A model generated the notes under the pieces. It did no database searches. It was given only the letters and a program-made list of their open reading frames with translations, and was not told the DNA's origin. Positions 1 through 7,052 of a DNA stretch of 34,649 nt are shown one piece after another (within the stretch, counting starts at the first letter, position 1; every line of letters starts with the position of its first letter). The stretch covers positions 1-34,649 of the forward strand of contig JAEEWW010000016.1 of assembly GCA_016287815.1 (NCBI GenBank), written 5' to 3'. This DNA is from Treponema sp. (GTDB taxonomy: Bacteria; Spirochaetota; Spirochaetia; Treponematales; Treponemataceae). Position numbers and translations under genes: made by a program.

Positions 1-713
1 AGATTTCCACCTACAGGAATTGAAGCAGAGCATACGGGTGCACCATGCATAAGTACAAGAACATCTGTTGTACCGGCTCCCATATCTATAAGAATTGAAC
101 CAAGCTCCATTTCATCATCATGCATTACAGCCTGCGATGCAGCAAGAGTTTTCAGCATTACGCCGTCAAGGCGATAATTTGCACGGTTTACACAACTTCT
201 TATATTCGTAACGGCAGTTTTAGAAGCCGTAACGATGTGAACATCGGCTTTAAGCCTTGCACCGATTGTATTTAAAGGTTTATTTATTCCGTAAGAAAGA
301 TTATCTACAAAATATTCCCGCGGAATGATATGAAGCATTTCCCTATCCAGCGGAATGTAAACGGCTGTAGCCATTTCAATAGCACGATCTATATCGCTCT
401 GGGTAATTTCCCTGCGGCCTTTGCCATGAGAAGCAATAGCTGCAGAACCTGCCTGATTAAGGCTTTCCGTCTGTGCACCGCCGATACCAGTTATGCAGGA
501 AGTTACTTCATAGCCGGCATTCTGTTCAGCAGCTTCAATTGTTTCTTTTATTGCCTGACAGGCTGATTCTATATTAACAATTACACCGTTGCGCAAACCT
601 GTAGAAGGCTTTTTGGCAATACCAATTATTTCGACGTTTCCTTCATCGTCAATTTCGCCAAGAGCAGCTCGAATACAACTTGTACCTATATCAAGGCCAA
701 CAACTGTGTTCAA
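1..713 (-). CDS. ftsA: Cell division protein FtsA, 5' part (3' end outside window)
   Basis: Actin-like ATPase that anchors FtsZ filaments to the membrane and recruits later septal proteins. I translated this strand: it begins M(TTG)NTVVGLDIGTSCIRAALGE, the first phosphate-binding strand of the actin fold, and about 237 codons run open to the window edge. A second nucleotide-binding stretch, LIDMGAGTTDVLVLMHGAP, lies near the edge. The start is TTG, with an AGGAGGT ribosome site a few bases upstream inside the end of ftsQ; TTGA gives a 4-nt overlap with the ftsQ stop. This implies translational coupling. FtsZ would be expected just beyond the window. The family call is secure. The only doubt is the non-ATG start, and no other start fits the ribosome site as well. 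Confidence 0.95.
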   Translation of the reverse strand, partial: MNTVVGLDIGTSCIRAALGEIDDEGNVEIIGIAKKPSTGLRNGVIVNIESACQAIKETIEAAEQNAGYEVTSCITGIGGAQTESLNQAGSAAIASHGKGRREITQSDIDRAIEMATAVYIPLDREMLHIIPREYFVDNLSYGINKPLNTIGARLKADVHIVTASKTAVTNIRSCVNRANYRLDGVMLKTLAASQAVMHDDEMELGSILIDMGAGTTDVLVLMHGAPVCSASIPVGGN

Positions 714-1594
714 AAATTACCTCCTGCTGTTTGTACGATAGAAACAGAACCATAGCGCAAATCAATCACAGAAACCGGATTATCCAGAGATTTTACAACA
801 TCCAGCGCAACCATCATATACTGCAACGCTTCTTCGCTAAGGAAACGATCAGCTAATATTTTTGTGTGCAAACCTACAGGATAGAAAACAAGTTCATAAT
901 TTCCATATTCTTTAGGTACAACACAAATTTCAGAAATCGCTGCAAAATATTTTTGAGGGAGCTTTCTTAAAGTTGAAATCTTTTCAATAAGCCCCCTGTA
1001 CTTCTGCGGGATACGCATTCCATTTGTTAAATGTTCAACTGGCAAACCGGAAACAATCGGAATAGTTCTATCAGAAATCGGACTTCCAGCGTTTGCGGAA
1101 AATAATACACCATTTCGGTCGATTTGAACAGCTACACAACTCTGCCCGACATTTACAAAAGTTAAGGCTACAGGTTCACGTTCAACTATAGAAACAGAAA
1201 TCGTATCAGGAAAATGCTTTTCAACACAAACACTTTCTACGGCCGGCAATGCTGAAAGTAACGAAGCTGAATAAGCCGTATTAAACTTAAACCATGAACC
1301 AGTTTGATTTGAATATAAAACCTGAGCAATTTCCTGTTCAGAGTAATTTACATTTCCTTTTACAATAATTTTAGGATATCTGGTCAGCGGAATAATCATC
1401 TTATAGGAAACAGCTTCTACAATGAGCAGACCGCAAAGAATCGCAAATACAACTTTTAATAATTCCAAATGCTTATCAGATTTACTTTTTTCTTTTTTAG
1501 ACGGAGAAATCGAATCAAAAACGCCTACGGCATTTAATCCGTCAACCCCGTCCAACATATTAAGCTGCACATCACTCATAACCATCAACCCCAT
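710..1594 (-). CDS. ftsQ: Cell division protein FtsQ/DivIB
   Basis: Bitopic divisome protein linking early and late septal components. About 45 N-terminal cytoplasmic residues are followed by one membrane segment (around residues 46-66, LLKVVFAILCGLLIVEAVSY) and a POTRA domain beginning near YPKIIVKGNVNYSEQEIAQVL, then the FtsQ beta domain. The length of 294 residues is normal. Three ATG codons compete (1594, 1585 and 1579). The third, MSDVQLNML, overlaps the ftsW stop by 8 nt, the same overlap seen at the murF/ftsW junction. None has a strong ribosome site, so the first few residues are uncertain. It overlaps ftsW upstream and ftsA downstream, in operon position. Sequence conservation in this family is low, so the call leans on topology, the POTRA region and gene order. 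Confidence 0.88.
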   Translation of the reverse strand: MGLMVMSDVQLNMLDGVDGLNAVGVFDSISPSKKEKSKSDKHLELLKVVFAILCGLLIVEAVSYKMIIPLTRYPKIIVKGNVNYSEQEIAQVLYSNQTGSWFKFNTAYSASLLSALPAVESVCVEKHFPDTISVSIVEREPVALTFVNVGQSCVAVQIDRNGVLFSANAGSPISDRTIPIVSGLPVEHLTNGMRIPQKYRGLIEKISTLRKLPQKYFAAISEICVVPKEYGNYELVFYPVGLHTKILADRFLSEEALQYMMVALDVVKSLDNPVSVIDLRYGSVSIVQTAGGNF

Positions 1595-2750
1595 GTAAAC
1601 TTTCTGTAATTAAATCTGTATCTAATTCCATTCTGGATGCATTTACAATAAAACCGCACATGGCAAGTGTTACCATCAACGCAGAACCTCCGGATGAAAA
1701 AAACGGAAGATTTATTCCGGTATTCGGAACAACTCCTCCAACAACAGCACAATTTAAAAGCGATTGTATAAATATAACAGTCGCACAGCCAAATGCACCG
1801 ATTGCTGCAAAACGGTTTTTACAGCTCAATGCAATTTTATAGGCACAAAGAATAAATGCTATAAGCAGGGCAAAATATAAAAGTACTCCCAAAAAACCTG
1901 TTGCTTCTGCCCAACCAGCAAATATATAGTCAGCCTGAACCTCAGGAATTCCATTCAATTTTGTAAGATTTGAACCGATTCCCCTTCCCCAGAAACCGCC
2001 GGCATTTATTGCTCTTTTTGCCGCAAAAATCTGATAATTAATTCCCTGAACATCTTCACCAGGACGCAAAAATGCAATAAGACGATTCATTCGGTACGGT
2101 TCCAGAGAAATCATCAAAAAAGTTGTCGGTATGGCAAGCATGGAAAAAGGAATAAGCCATGAAAGTTTTGCCCCGGTTACAAAGAAAAGAATGATTCCTA
2201 TAAAAAATACAAAAATTCCTGTAGAAAAATCTTTCTGCATAAATACTATGCAGACAAAAATTACAAGCCCAAGAACTGCCGGGAAAACAGATTTTTCTTC
2301 CGGATTAACAATATTTGCCTGCTTATCAAAAAGATTTGCAAGATAAAGAACAACCGCAAGTTTTACAAATTCCGAAGGCTGGAACGAAGAAATAAAAGGC
2401 AGACGAATCCATCTCGCAGCTCCATTCTTTTCCATGCCGATTCCCGGAACAAAAGCAAGCAGACATAAAAACAAAACGCCTATTACAAAAAGTGGTAAAA
2501 TCCGGCGGATAGTTTTCATGTTAACGGTAGCAAAACCGGCAAACAGTAAAAAACCAGCCACCGAACTTACCAGCTGACGTTTTACGAAGTAGAACGGGTC
2601 TCCAAAAATGCGCTGAGCAGAATTTTCAGCACAAAATAGAAGTGCACTCATTCCAATTCCCCAAAGCAGGATTACAAAGAATATACAAACTTTGTCATGC
2701 TGCCTGTAGTTAGAAACCGGACGCTCTGCAAAAAAATTATAGCTATTCAT
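1572..2750 (-). CDS. ftsW: Septal peptidoglycan glycosyltransferase FtsW (SEDS family)
   Basis: Polytopic SEDS protein that polymerises lipid II at the septum together with a class B PBP. About ten hydrophobic segments are visible. Family motifs include FQPSEFVKLAVVLYLA after the large loop and LPFFSSGGSALM near the C-terminus. I place the start at 2750 (MNSYNFFAERPV, 392 aa), because AGGAGG lies about 7 nt before that ATG. An in-frame extension to 2819 would overlap murF by 77 nt and has no ribosome site. The chosen start overlaps the murF stop by 8 nt. No ftsI-type transpeptidase is present in the visible cluster, so its partner PBP must be encoded elsewhere. RodA is the alternative, but the dcw context supports FtsW. 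Confidence 0.93.
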   Translation of the reverse strand: MNSYNFFAERPVSNYRQHDKVCIFFVILLWGIGMSALLFCAENSAQRIFGDPFYFVKRQLVSSVAGFLLFAGFATVNMKTIRRILPLFVIGVLFLCLLAFVPGIGMEKNGAARWIRLPFISSFQPSEFVKLAVVLYLANLFDKQANIVNPEEKSVFPAVLGLVIFVCIVFMQKDFSTGIFVFFIGIILFFVTGAKLSWLIPFSMLAIPTTFLMISLEPYRMNRLIAFLRPGEDVQGINYQIFAAKRAINAGGFWGRGIGSNLTKLNGIPEVQADYIFAGWAEATGFLGVLLYFALLIAFILCAYKIALSCKNRFAAIGAFGCATVIFIQSLLNCAVVGGVVPNTGINLPFFSSGGSALMVTLAMCGFIVNASRMELDTDLITESLHGVDGYE

Positions 2751-4260
2751 TGCAGGCCTCCTGAATCTTTCTACATATTCTTTCAAGCCCAATTCCGTGT
2801 GAACCTTTGAGCAAAACAAAGGTCTCGGACGGAAGAGTTACAATATCTTCATCTACAATCTTCCTAATAGCATTTTCGTCATATTCAGGCGAATACACCA
2901 CATTTTTTATTCCAGATTCTTCTACAACCTTTACGGCAGCTTTCATTTCGCCGCCAACAAAAACAAGTTTTGTTTTTCCGTCAGAGGCAAGTTTTGCCGC
3001 AAGTTTTCCAATCCTTGCATGCTCTTCTTCAGATTTTTCGCCCAATTCAAGCATATCCCCAAGAACAAGGCATTTAAAACCTGTTACGCTTTCGCAAAGA
3101 GAAAGAGCCTTTTCAATAGAATCAGGATTTGCGTTATAACAATCCTGGAGGACTGTTAGTTTTTTGTCCGTACTTGAACTTTTCTTTCCGTCGTCAGCAC
3201 ATTTATCAGCACAAACAGAAACTTTGCCGCCAAGCACAAAATGAAGAATCTGGCTTCTTCCGTCCAGAACAGGAACACTTTCTATTCCGTTTTTAATCTC
3301 ACATGGAGTTAATCCCAAAATCTTTCCAAGCTGAACAGCTGAAAGAGCATTTAAAAAATTATACGTTCCGGGAAGTTTTAAATTGATTTTTTCACCCTTA
3401 TATTCAAATAAAGTACCTTCAATTCCTAGATTCTGTATATTTTTTATTTCATCAGACTGAGTTTCTTTACCAACAAGAACAGTAGTTCCTTTTACATTCT
3501 CTTTTAAGTAATCTGCAAAATCATCAGCTTCCGGGATAAATGCATAACCGTCTTCCGGTATATAGTTAAAGATTTTTCGTTTTTCTTCTGCTATATTTTC
3601 GCGTGAGCCCAAAAGCCCGATATGTGCAGTTCCAATATTTGTTATGACTGCATATTTCGGTTTTAAGATTTCAACCAAATCACCGATTTCATTTTTATGA
3701 TTCATACCCATTTCAAAAATTCCAGCTTCGTCACCGGCTGTAATTTTAAAAACAGATAACGGTAATCCTGTTTCAGAATTTAAATTTCCCTGGGTATAAA
3801 CAACCTTATATTTCTGCTTCAATACAGAAACACAAAGCTCCTTTGTTGTAGTTTTTCCGCTCGAACCGGTAATTCCTACTTTTATCAAAGCTGGAAATTT
3901 TTCTACATAAGCGCGGGCAGCAGCCTGCAAAGCTTTTAAAGTGTTTTTTACAACAACAAAAGTGGTCTTTTCGGCCAGCTGCTCATACTTTTCTTTGTTT
4001 TTGAAAAAATCTTCTTCTGCCACAAAAACGACAGAAGCACCTTTTTCAACTGCCTGTGGTATATATCTATGACCATCCTGAAATTCTCCGATAAGCGGCA
4101 CAAACAGACTTCCGCTTACCACATTCCGGCTGTCAGTTACAACGGAATCAAAGCCAGCATTCCCGTTTCTGCAATGAATTACAAAACCGCCTGTAGCTTT
4201 TTGTAATTCATCAATAGTGAGAAGCGTACACTGACTTTTCATTTCCATTGCCTTATTCAC
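2743..4260 (-). CDS. murF: UDP-N-acetylmuramoyl-tripeptide--D-alanyl-D-alanine ligase MurF
   Basis: Cytoplasmic ATP-dependent ligase that adds the D-Ala-D-Ala dipeptide to the UDP-MurNAc-tripeptide, completing the soluble precursor. The Mur-ligase P-loop GITGSSGKTTTKE is at residues 129-141. EMGMNHKNEIGDL and TNIGTAHIGLLGS lie in the central domain, and DCYNANPDSIEKAL in the C-terminal region. The length of 505 aa is slightly long. A Lys/Ser/Asp-rich stretch of about 25 residues (344-368) sits just before the DCYNANPDS motif and looks like a species-specific loop. The start is GTG at 4260 with GAGGT about 7 nt upstream; a later in-frame ATG is possible. The ftsL stop is 10 nt upstream and ftsW overlaps downstream. 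Confidence 0.96.
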   Translation of the reverse strand: MNKAMEMKSQCTLLTIDELQKATGGFVIHCRNGNAGFDSVVTDSRNVVSGSLFVPLIGEFQDGHRYIPQAVEKGASVVFVAEEDFFKNKEKYEQLAEKTTFVVVKNTLKALQAAARAYVEKFPALIKVGITGSSGKTTTKELCVSVLKQKYKVVYTQGNLNSETGLPLSVFKITAGDEAGIFEMGMNHKNEIGDLVEILKPKYAVITNIGTAHIGLLGSRENIAEEKRKIFNYIPEDGYAFIPEADDFADYLKENVKGTTVLVGKETQSDEIKNIQNLGIEGTLFEYKGEKINLKLPGTYNFLNALSAVQLGKILGLTPCEIKNGIESVPVLDGRSQILHFVLGGKVSVCADKCADDGKKSSSTDKKLTVLQDCYNANPDSIEKALSLCESVTGFKCLVLGDMLELGEKSEEEHARIGKLAAKLASDGKTKLVFVGGEMKAAVKVVEESGIKNVVYSPEYDENAIRKIVDEDIVTLPSETFVLLKGSHGIGLERICRKIQEACNE

Positions 4261-4270
4261 TTTATTAACC

Positions 4271-4552
4271 TCATTTCTTCATTTCAACACGCACAATTTC
4301 TTCACTTTCAGCCTTATGCATACCAAGTTCTTCAGAAGCAATTTTTTCTATTCTGTCAGAACTTGAAAGCAAACTTATGTTTGTTATCAGTCTCTTATTT
4401 TCTTCAACTAATTCAACCTGCTTTTTCTCAAGCGCAGAAACTTCCCTTTCAAGTTTTTTGTATTTCAACGCCTGAAGACTGTTAATCACAAGCAGGGCTG
4501 GAATTGCAATTCCACAGGCACAAACAAAAACATATTTAAAAATATTCTTCAT
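4271..4552 (-). CDS. ftsL: Cell division protein FtsL-like (small bitopic coiled-coil protein)
   Basis: A 93-residue protein with one membrane segment (about residues 6-27) followed by a heptad-rich Leu/Glu/Lys coiled coil (about 33-65, LEREVSALEKKQVELVEENK). This is the FtsL/DivIC architecture that pairs with FtsQ and activates FtsW-PBP. The primary sequence is not diagnostic; the identification comes from size, topology and the slot between rsmH and murF. The ATG overlaps the rsmH stop as ATGA (4-nt overlap), with AGGAG upstream within the end of rsmH, so coupling is likely. Confidence 0.85.
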   Translation of the reverse strand: MKNIFKYVFVCACGIAIPALLVINSLQALKYKKLEREVSALEKKQVELVEENKRLITNISLLSSSDRIEKIASEELGMHKAESEEIVRVEMKK

Positions 4553-5556
4553 AATCCTGCTCCTGCAATTCCCATCTGATGCCTTATTTTCGCATCGCCA
4601 AGTTTTCGTACCACCCTAAGCTTTGCACTTCTGGAAGGACTGTTTAACTTAATCTCTTCTTCAGAAGGTCCTACAGGTTTACGCGTTAAAAGTTCAGCGC
4701 AAGCCTTACCGCCGCAAACACATTCAGGATATTCCGGCGGACACACACATTGCTTTACAAGATTCCTGAAATAATTTTTTACAATACGGTCTTCCAATGA
4801 ATGAAAAGTAATAACCCCCATTTTCCCGCCAATCTCAAGAACATCAAAGGCAGCACAAAGCGCTTCAGGCAAGCGGCGTAATTCACTGTTAACAGCAATG
4901 CGCAACGCCTGAAAAGTCCTTGTTGCCGGATGAATCTTTTCATGCCGGTACTTACCAGGAACAGCATTGTAAATAATATCTGCAAGTTCTTTAGAAGACG
5001 TTATCGCGCCACCACTTCTTGCAGATACAATTGCCGATGCAATTTTCCTGCTGTACTTTTCTTCCGAATACAAATAAATCATATCCGCAAGATCTTTTTC
5101 ACTCATTGTGTTCACCAGATCCTCAGCACTTTCTTCTGCATTAGGACTAAGCCTCATATCAAGCTTTTCGTCATGCATAAAAGAAAAACCTCTTCCGGAT
5201 CTTTCATAGTGATAAACAGAAATGCCAAGGTCAAATAGAATCAGATGGGGCATTGGCAAATCAGACGGGTAATTCTTATAAAAATCGTTAAACCACCCGT
5301 TATAAAACATCATACGATCACCAAAAACTGCAAGGCGTTCTTTTGCTCTGGACTGAATAGAACTATCCGCATCCAGCCCCATAATCCTTAAGTTTTTAAA
5401 TTTCGACAAAAAAGCATTAGAATGACCACCTTCCCCCAAAGTAGAGTCAATCATAAACGCGTTTTTTTCAAAACTTTCGCCTTCCGGACTAAGGTATTGC
5501 AAACATTCCTGCAGCAAAACCGGTGTATGAATAATCTCCAAACCAACGCCTCTCAC
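4549..5556 (-). CDS. rsmH: 16S rRNA (cytosine-1402-N4)-methyltransferase RsmH (MraW)
   Basis: S-adenosylmethionine-dependent enzyme that methylates N4 of C1402 in the P site of 16S rRNA. Family signatures are HTPVLLQECLQYL at the N-terminus, the SAM loop DSTLGEGGHSNAFL (residues 37-50), PATRTFQALRIAVN and GVITFHSLEDRIVKNYF. Cysteines near CVCPPEYPECVCGGKAC form the usual variable C-terminal cluster. The start is either GTG at 5556 or TTG at 5541; the latter has GAGG about 8 nt upstream and puts the conserved IIHTPVLL close to the N-terminus. Neither is ATG. It follows mraZ after 27 nt containing a short hairpin and overlaps ftsL. Confidence 0.96.
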   Translation of the reverse strand: MRGVGLEIIHTPVLLQECLQYLSPEGESFEKNAFMIDSTLGEGGHSNAFLSKFKNLRIMGLDADSSIQSRAKERLAVFGDRMMFYNGWFNDFYKNYPSDLPMPHLILFDLGISVYHYERSGRGFSFMHDEKLDMRLSPNAEESAEDLVNTMSEKDLADMIYLYSEEKYSRKIASAIVSARSGGAITSSKELADIIYNAVPGKYRHEKIHPATRTFQALRIAVNSELRRLPEALCAAFDVLEIGGKMGVITFHSLEDRIVKNYFRNLVKQCVCPPEYPECVCGGKACAELLTRKPVGPSEEEIKLNSPSRSAKLRVVRKLGDAKIRHQMGIAGAGL

Positions 5557-5561
5557 CCAAA

Positions 5562-5576
5562 CTGATTAGAAATCAG
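5562..5576 (-). other. Short inverted repeat between mraZ and rsmH
   Basis: CTGATT and AATCAG flank three bases between the mraZ stop and the rsmH start. No T-run follows, so it is not a simple terminator. It could slow or occlude rsmH initiation. With a 6-bp arm it may also be chance. Confidence 0.3.
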
Positions 5577-5583
5577 CCGTCAA

Positions 5584-6030
5584 TTAAAAAGTAATCGTAC
5601 TCAACTCCTCTGCGGCATCACGGAATGAAGCTTCACTTTCTTTCAAATAGTTATTGTAAGATTCTGCATCCCACAACTCAAAATACTTGATATTACCAAG
5701 TATCACGCATTCTTTTGAAAGCAAAGCAAAATCGCGTAATGTCTGTGGGATAGAAAGACGCCCGGCCTTATCGAATTCTACTTCCTGTGCCGGAGCAATG
5801 ATTCTTCGGATAACGTTTCTGTTTTTTTCATTGAAAGGAGAAGCTGACTCCATCACTTTTGCTGAAAAAGCATTCCACTCATCCGGGGTGTAAAGCCATA
5901 AACAGCGGTCAATTCCTTGCGTTATGACGAGACTATTTTCTGAAAGTTCAGAGCGTAACTTTGAAGGAAAAAGAATGCGTCCTTTTTCATCCAAAGTGTT
6001 ACGATACTCACCAGTTAAAAGATTTACCAC
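5584..6030 (-). CDS. mraZ: Transcriptional regulator MraZ
   Basis: First gene of the cluster: a DNA-binding protein of the SpoVT/AbrB swapped-hairpin fold that represses its own dcw operon in several bacteria. Two copies of the fold are visible, each with the D-x-x-G-R turn: NTLDEKGRILFPSKLR near residue 12 and VEFDKAGRLSIPQTLR near residue 84. The length of 148 aa is typical. The start is GTG at 6030, and an in-frame TAA nearby upstream rules out extension. This GTG lies inside the fourth GTGG repeat of the upstream array, and there is no good Shine-Dalgarno sequence in the usual window. Bound MraZ would therefore cover its own start codon region as DNA. Confidence 0.96.
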   Translation of the reverse strand: MVNLLTGEYRNTLDEKGRILFPSKLRSELSENSLVITQGIDRCLWLYTPDEWNAFSAKVMESASPFNEKNRNVIRRIIAPAQEVEFDKAGRLSIPQTLRDFALLSKECVILGNIKYFELWDAESYNNYLKESEASFRDAAEELSTITF

Positions 6031-6061
6031 TTTTTTACCACTTTACTCCACTTTTACCCAC
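6027..6061 (-). promoter_or_regulatory. MraZ operator: four GTGG direct repeats
   Basis: Read on the minus strand, GTGG occurs at 6061-6058, 6051-6048, 6041-6038 and 6030-6027, spaced 10, 10 and 11 bp and each followed by an A/T-rich spacer. MraZ is known from other bacteria to bind TGGG/GTGG-type repeats with about 10-bp periodicity. The array lies just downstream of the -10 element, so it covers the transcription start and the translation start. Confidence 0.82.
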
Positions 6062-6070
6062 TCTCTTATT

Positions 6071-6098
6071 ATTTTATGAGAAAAATTCCTAAAGTCAA
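6071..6098 (-). promoter_or_regulatory. Sigma-70-type promoter of the mraZ/dcw operon
   Basis: Minus strand: TTGACT (6098-6093), a 16-bp spacer, TAAAAT (6076-6071). The expected transcription start is near 6064, which leaves a leader of roughly 30-35 nt consisting mostly of the GTGG repeats. No other promoter is obvious within the cluster. Confidence 0.75.
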
Positions 6099-6201
6099 CG
6101 TAAAAAAACACCGATAATAAAGTTTTAGAAAAAAAATTTTGAAAAAAACAGCATAAATGTATAGTAATTTCATGCTGACTGGAAAAATTTGACACAGATT
6201 T
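6099..6201. other. AT-rich divergent intergenic region
   Basis: This separates the mraZ promoter from the divergent gene at 6202. It is very A/T-rich with long A and T runs. On the plus strand TATAGT near 6159 could serve as a -10 for the divergent gene, with a TTTTGA about 17 bp upstream. This is weak support. No RNA gene or repeat is seen. Confidence 0.35.
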
Positions 6202-6930
6202 ATGATAAATACATTAAATGAAAGTTCCCTTCACAAGGCATTAAAGACAATTTATTCTCTCGAAAAAGAAACCGTAACGGAAGAAAAAGTCGGACAATGG
6301 ATCTGTGACATAATAAATTTAAATACTGATGAAGTAATTGAAATTCAGACATCAAATGTTTCAAGTCTAAAAAACAAGACAACTGGTCTTCTTTCCTTAG
6401 GAAAGAAAGTAAAAATAGTTCACCCGGTTATCATCGAAAAAGCAATCGAAACTTATGGAGAAAATGGAAATATTATTACAAAAAGGAAGAGTCCTAAAAA
6501 AGAAAACATCTATTCAATTTTCAGACAGCTCACTGGTTTAACAAATCTTCTATTAAATACAAATTTTACACTAGAGATAATAGAAATTTCCGTAACAGAA
6601 ATACGTTCCAAAACAGAAGTTCCTGTACAATTGAAAAATAAAAGCAGACGTTTTTTAAGAAACTGGATAAAAACAGATAAGAAATTAAATAAAATTTTCA
6701 ATACATATCAATTCAAGGGTAAAAAAGATTACATTTCTCTTTTGCCTTCAGAAATTGTATGCAATACTGAATTAAAAAAAGATTTTACCGTAAAGCAGGT
6801 TCAAAAATACAGCGCAAGAAACCGCACAGACAAGGCAAACATAACATGCATGATCTGGGTTTTACGTAAATTAGAATTAATAGAAGAAATATATAGAGAA
6901 AAACGAGAAATTCATTACAAAATTAATTAA
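6202..6930 (+). CDS. Uncharacterised protein: PD-(D/E)xK-like N-domain plus winged-helix-like C-domain
   Basis: A 242-residue basic protein without signal peptide or membrane segments. D36 lies 11 residues before E47-I48-Q49-T50, a spacing and strand-like setting that resembles a PD-(D/E)xK nuclease core with Gln in place of Lys. IVHPVIIEK (72-80), RKSPKK (95-100) and NFTLEIIEI (121-129) follow. I recall the same order (EIQT, VxPI..EK, R-x-SPK, FTLE) in a widespread family of uncharacterised bacterial and archaeal proteins, but cannot verify it here. Residues 194-242 (FTVKQVQKYSAR, then WVLRKLELIEEI) look like a DNA-binding winged helix. The ATG has only a weak ribosome site; an in-frame TGA at 6190 rules out extension. 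Base use is clearly more AT-rich than its neighbours, and the dcw order does not require it, so acquisition by transfer is plausible. Function unknown; defence or DNA repair are guesses. Confidence 0.72.
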   Translation: MINTLNESSLHKALKTIYSLEKETVTEEKVGQWICDIINLNTDEVIEIQTSNVSSLKNKTTGLLSLGKKVKIVHPVIIEKAIETYGENGNIITKRKSPKKENIYSIFRQLTGLTNLLLNTNFTLEIIEISVTEIRSKTEVPVQLKNKSRRFLRNWIKTDKKLNKIFNTYQFKGKKDYISLLPSEIVCNTELKKDFTVKQVQKYSARNRTDKANITCMIWVLRKLELIEEIYREKREIHYKIN

Positions 6931-7003
6931 TACGCCTGTACAAGGCTCGTTTAGCTTAAAACCTAGATTCTTCCGCTTTTACCACCTATAACAATTGTCG
7001 CCT
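6931..7003. other. Short intergenic region after the nuclease-like gene
   Basis: This lies between the convergent gene ends. It holds a weak 4-bp hairpin (GCCT/AGGC near 6934-6946) and nothing else I can assign. I see no separate strong plus-strand terminator; the A-rich flank and hairpin at 7004-7033 may serve both sides poorly. Confidence 0.4.
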
Positions 7004-7033
7004 ATAAAAAAAAGACCGCCCGAAAGCGGTCTT
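7004..7033 (-). terminator. Rho-independent terminator of the flaA pair
   Basis: Minus strand: AAGACCGC, six-base loop, GCGGTCTT (stem arms 7026-7033 and 7012-7019), followed directly by a run of T (7013-7006). It begins 20 bp after the end of the downstream flaA gene. A strong GC-rich stem plus U-tract makes this the clearest terminator in the window. Confidence 0.92.
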
Positions 7034-7052
7034 CATTTCAAGGAACTATCTA

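Noticed and set aside
330..566. Open frame on the plus strand across ftsA
   Set aside because: It is antisense to a well-conserved ftsA reading frame, has no ribosome site and gives a Ser/Cys/Phe-rich nonsense-like product. The same reasoning removes the other antisense frames inside murF, rsmH, recN, mutS and tamB.
2751..2819. N-terminal extension of ftsW
   Set aside because: It would overlap murF by 77 nt and has no ribosome site, whereas ATG 2750 has AGGAGG at good spacing.
6027..6061. GTGG repeats as a CRISPR or satellite array
   Set aside because: Only four 4-bp cores at 10-11 bp spacing directly in front of mraZ; this is the known MraZ operator pattern.
6931..7003. tRNA or small RNA gene in the gap after the nuclease-like gene
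   Set aside because: No cloverleaf arms or TTC-type loop; only a 4-bp hairpin could be found.
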